Below are positions 62,952 to 64,000 of a stretch of 64,000 nt of DNA, piece by piece. The position numbers and the translations under genes are program-made. The notes beneath the pieces were generated by a model. The model was not told where the DNA came from. It saw only the letters and a list, made by a program, of their open reading frames with translations, and did no database searches. This stretch comes from Heligmosomoides polygyrus polygyrus (lineage: Eukaryota; Nematoda; Chromadorea; Rhabditida; Heligmosomidae). The DNA lies in NCBI GenBank assembly GCA_947396885.1, contig OX377201.1, positions 64,888,983 to 64,952,982 of the forward strand, given 5' to 3'. The number at the start of each line of letters is the position of its first letter. Within the stretch, counting starts at the first letter, position 1.

Positions 62952-63062
62952 CTTGAGGGTGGCTGGTGTCCACCCTGATCTAGCGCTGGATCGGCGAAGG
63001 TAGCGTCATGGCACCAGAATAGCGGACCCCGCTGCGCAGCGGGACAGACATTGCAAAAAAAA
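62952..63062 (+). repeat. Dispersed SINE-like repeat, copy 2, with A tail
   Basis: The better preserved copy of the family at 3964-4060. It ends in a perfect hairpin CCCGCTGCGCAGCGGG, then ACAGACATTGC and a run of about 11 A, as expected for a retroposed short element. Confidence 0.6.
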
Positions 63063-64000
63063 AAGAATAAGGTGGAGAAGGAAGGGGAGTCGAAGCATTG
63101 CTTCTGCAAAGCTATATGTATAGCACGACATCTCGCTTCGAGGGTTGAAATTTTATGCTCACTCAAAAGTGTTGCCATTTTTTCTTTAGATTTAATATGA
63201 GTGAGTCTGTTAACATAAACGTTCTTTAGAAAAGGATGGTCCCTATTTAAAAAATCATGCTCATCCTGAATTCAGAGGCGTCGAATTTGGCATGAACAGG
63301 CTTCGGCTCAAATTTAAAGGTGTTCATTTTATCATGAAAATGACATATGTTGCTCTACCCTTCTGGTTTTATAGGCTTTCGATCACTGGATGTATGCAAG
63401 TTGTCTCCATGAAATGCACGAGCGCTTTGGAATGCGATAATATGGTTTACTTTAAAGTTGCTTTAGAGCTTTGGGACGCATCCAAAAGCGCATGAGAACG
63501 CAGCCTTACCGCTTGTGAACTACAAGTACTGCGCAATGCGCCCATCAAAAGCATCAGAATTTAGACTCGATTGATTGTGCTGCGCAACATGCTTGCTGCA
63601 GGCTTACCATAAATCTACCTTACTATTGTTTCACGCTCCCAAGCAATTTTGTGGCCTTTAAAATAGTGGTTGCTTTTTTCGTCACCTTGCGCAAGTTGAG
63701 TTGCATGTAAGACTGTTTGAGGCTGTGATGAGTTGTCCCCAAATGCCATGCTATGCAGATTTTTGCAAGGCAGAAGGTTGGAGAGCTAAATTTGCTAACG
63801 ATGGCTGCGCGTTTTTGTCTGCAAAATTTCAGTGTATCCTTGAAACGGTAAAAGACTAGCATTTTCAGCCGAAGGGGTTGTAAATCTCTACACAAAGTGA
63901 GATCATGTTTTAGAGTGTTCCGTGGTGCTTGCAATGGTTGGCAGCAAAGAAGCTGTTCTGCTGTTACGTGCCTAAAGCTTTCCGGTACAGCAAAAACGAT
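63063..64000. other. Right edge: no supported gene
   Basis: AT-rich DNA; open frames at 63292-63495 (plus) and 63623-63934 (minus) have no recognisable features. No M4-like exon of the channel is seen. Confidence 0.4.

Noticed and set aside
1..64000. rRNA genes, bacterial operons, ribosome-binding sites or phage
   Set aside because: No such signals were seen. Introns, transposon types and low gene density indicate eukaryotic DNA.

Overview
This window looks like nuclear DNA from a nematode with a large, repeat-rich genome, most likely a clade V (strongylid-type) worm. The evidence is intron style and gene content: introns of about 50-65 nt with TTTCAG-type acceptors in one gene cluster, an orphan Cys-loop receptor of the kind that is expanded in nematodes, and degraded mariner and Tc1-family transposons. 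Two host genes explain nearly all of the convincing coding sequence. Most of the rest is intron filled with nested mobile elements.

The main gene is a plus-strand Cys-loop ligand-gated ion channel subunit. I can chain ten phase-compatible exons from about 3503 to 61875: signal peptide, N-terminal helix, loop D/loop A exon, Cys-loop exon, then a compact block at 61118-61875 with loop F, M1, M2 and M3. M4 is not in the window, so the gene is 3' partial. Three introns are very large (11.7, 18.7 and 24.8 kb). The 24.8 kb intron contains a second gene on the minus strand (about 60961 down to 36330, 11 exons). It encodes an unrecognised secreted protein with a signal peptide, beta-rich segments and a hydrophobic C-terminal tail suggestive of a GPI anchor. 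Its stop lies 36 bp from one channel exon and its start codon 157 bp from the next.

Region by region: 300-2185 is a foldback structure with tRNA-like heads. 3223-3572 may be a divergent gene start. 8317-9613 is a mariner-type element with TIRs and TA target sites. 11443-12290 is a mariner pseudogene. 18181-18591 is a very GC-rich inverted-repeat element. 18893-23660 holds Helentron/HINE-like elements with two internal minisatellites and three foldback MITEs. 25443-31351 is a hAT-type element with a perfect 8-bp target duplication, carrying inside it a 3.2-kb Tc1-type foldback that itself carries another element. 38748-45549 and 46632-53438 are two nearly identical 6.8-kb copies separated by unique DNA and a 200-N assembly gap. 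Each copy has a Tc1 element with a Helentron-like element inserted in it, and each carries the same exon pair of the nested minus-strand gene. 52090-55617 is a 1.46-kb-arm inverted repeat.

The coding calls come from reading translated frames, splice signals and phase by eye. No alignment, RNA or database evidence was available.
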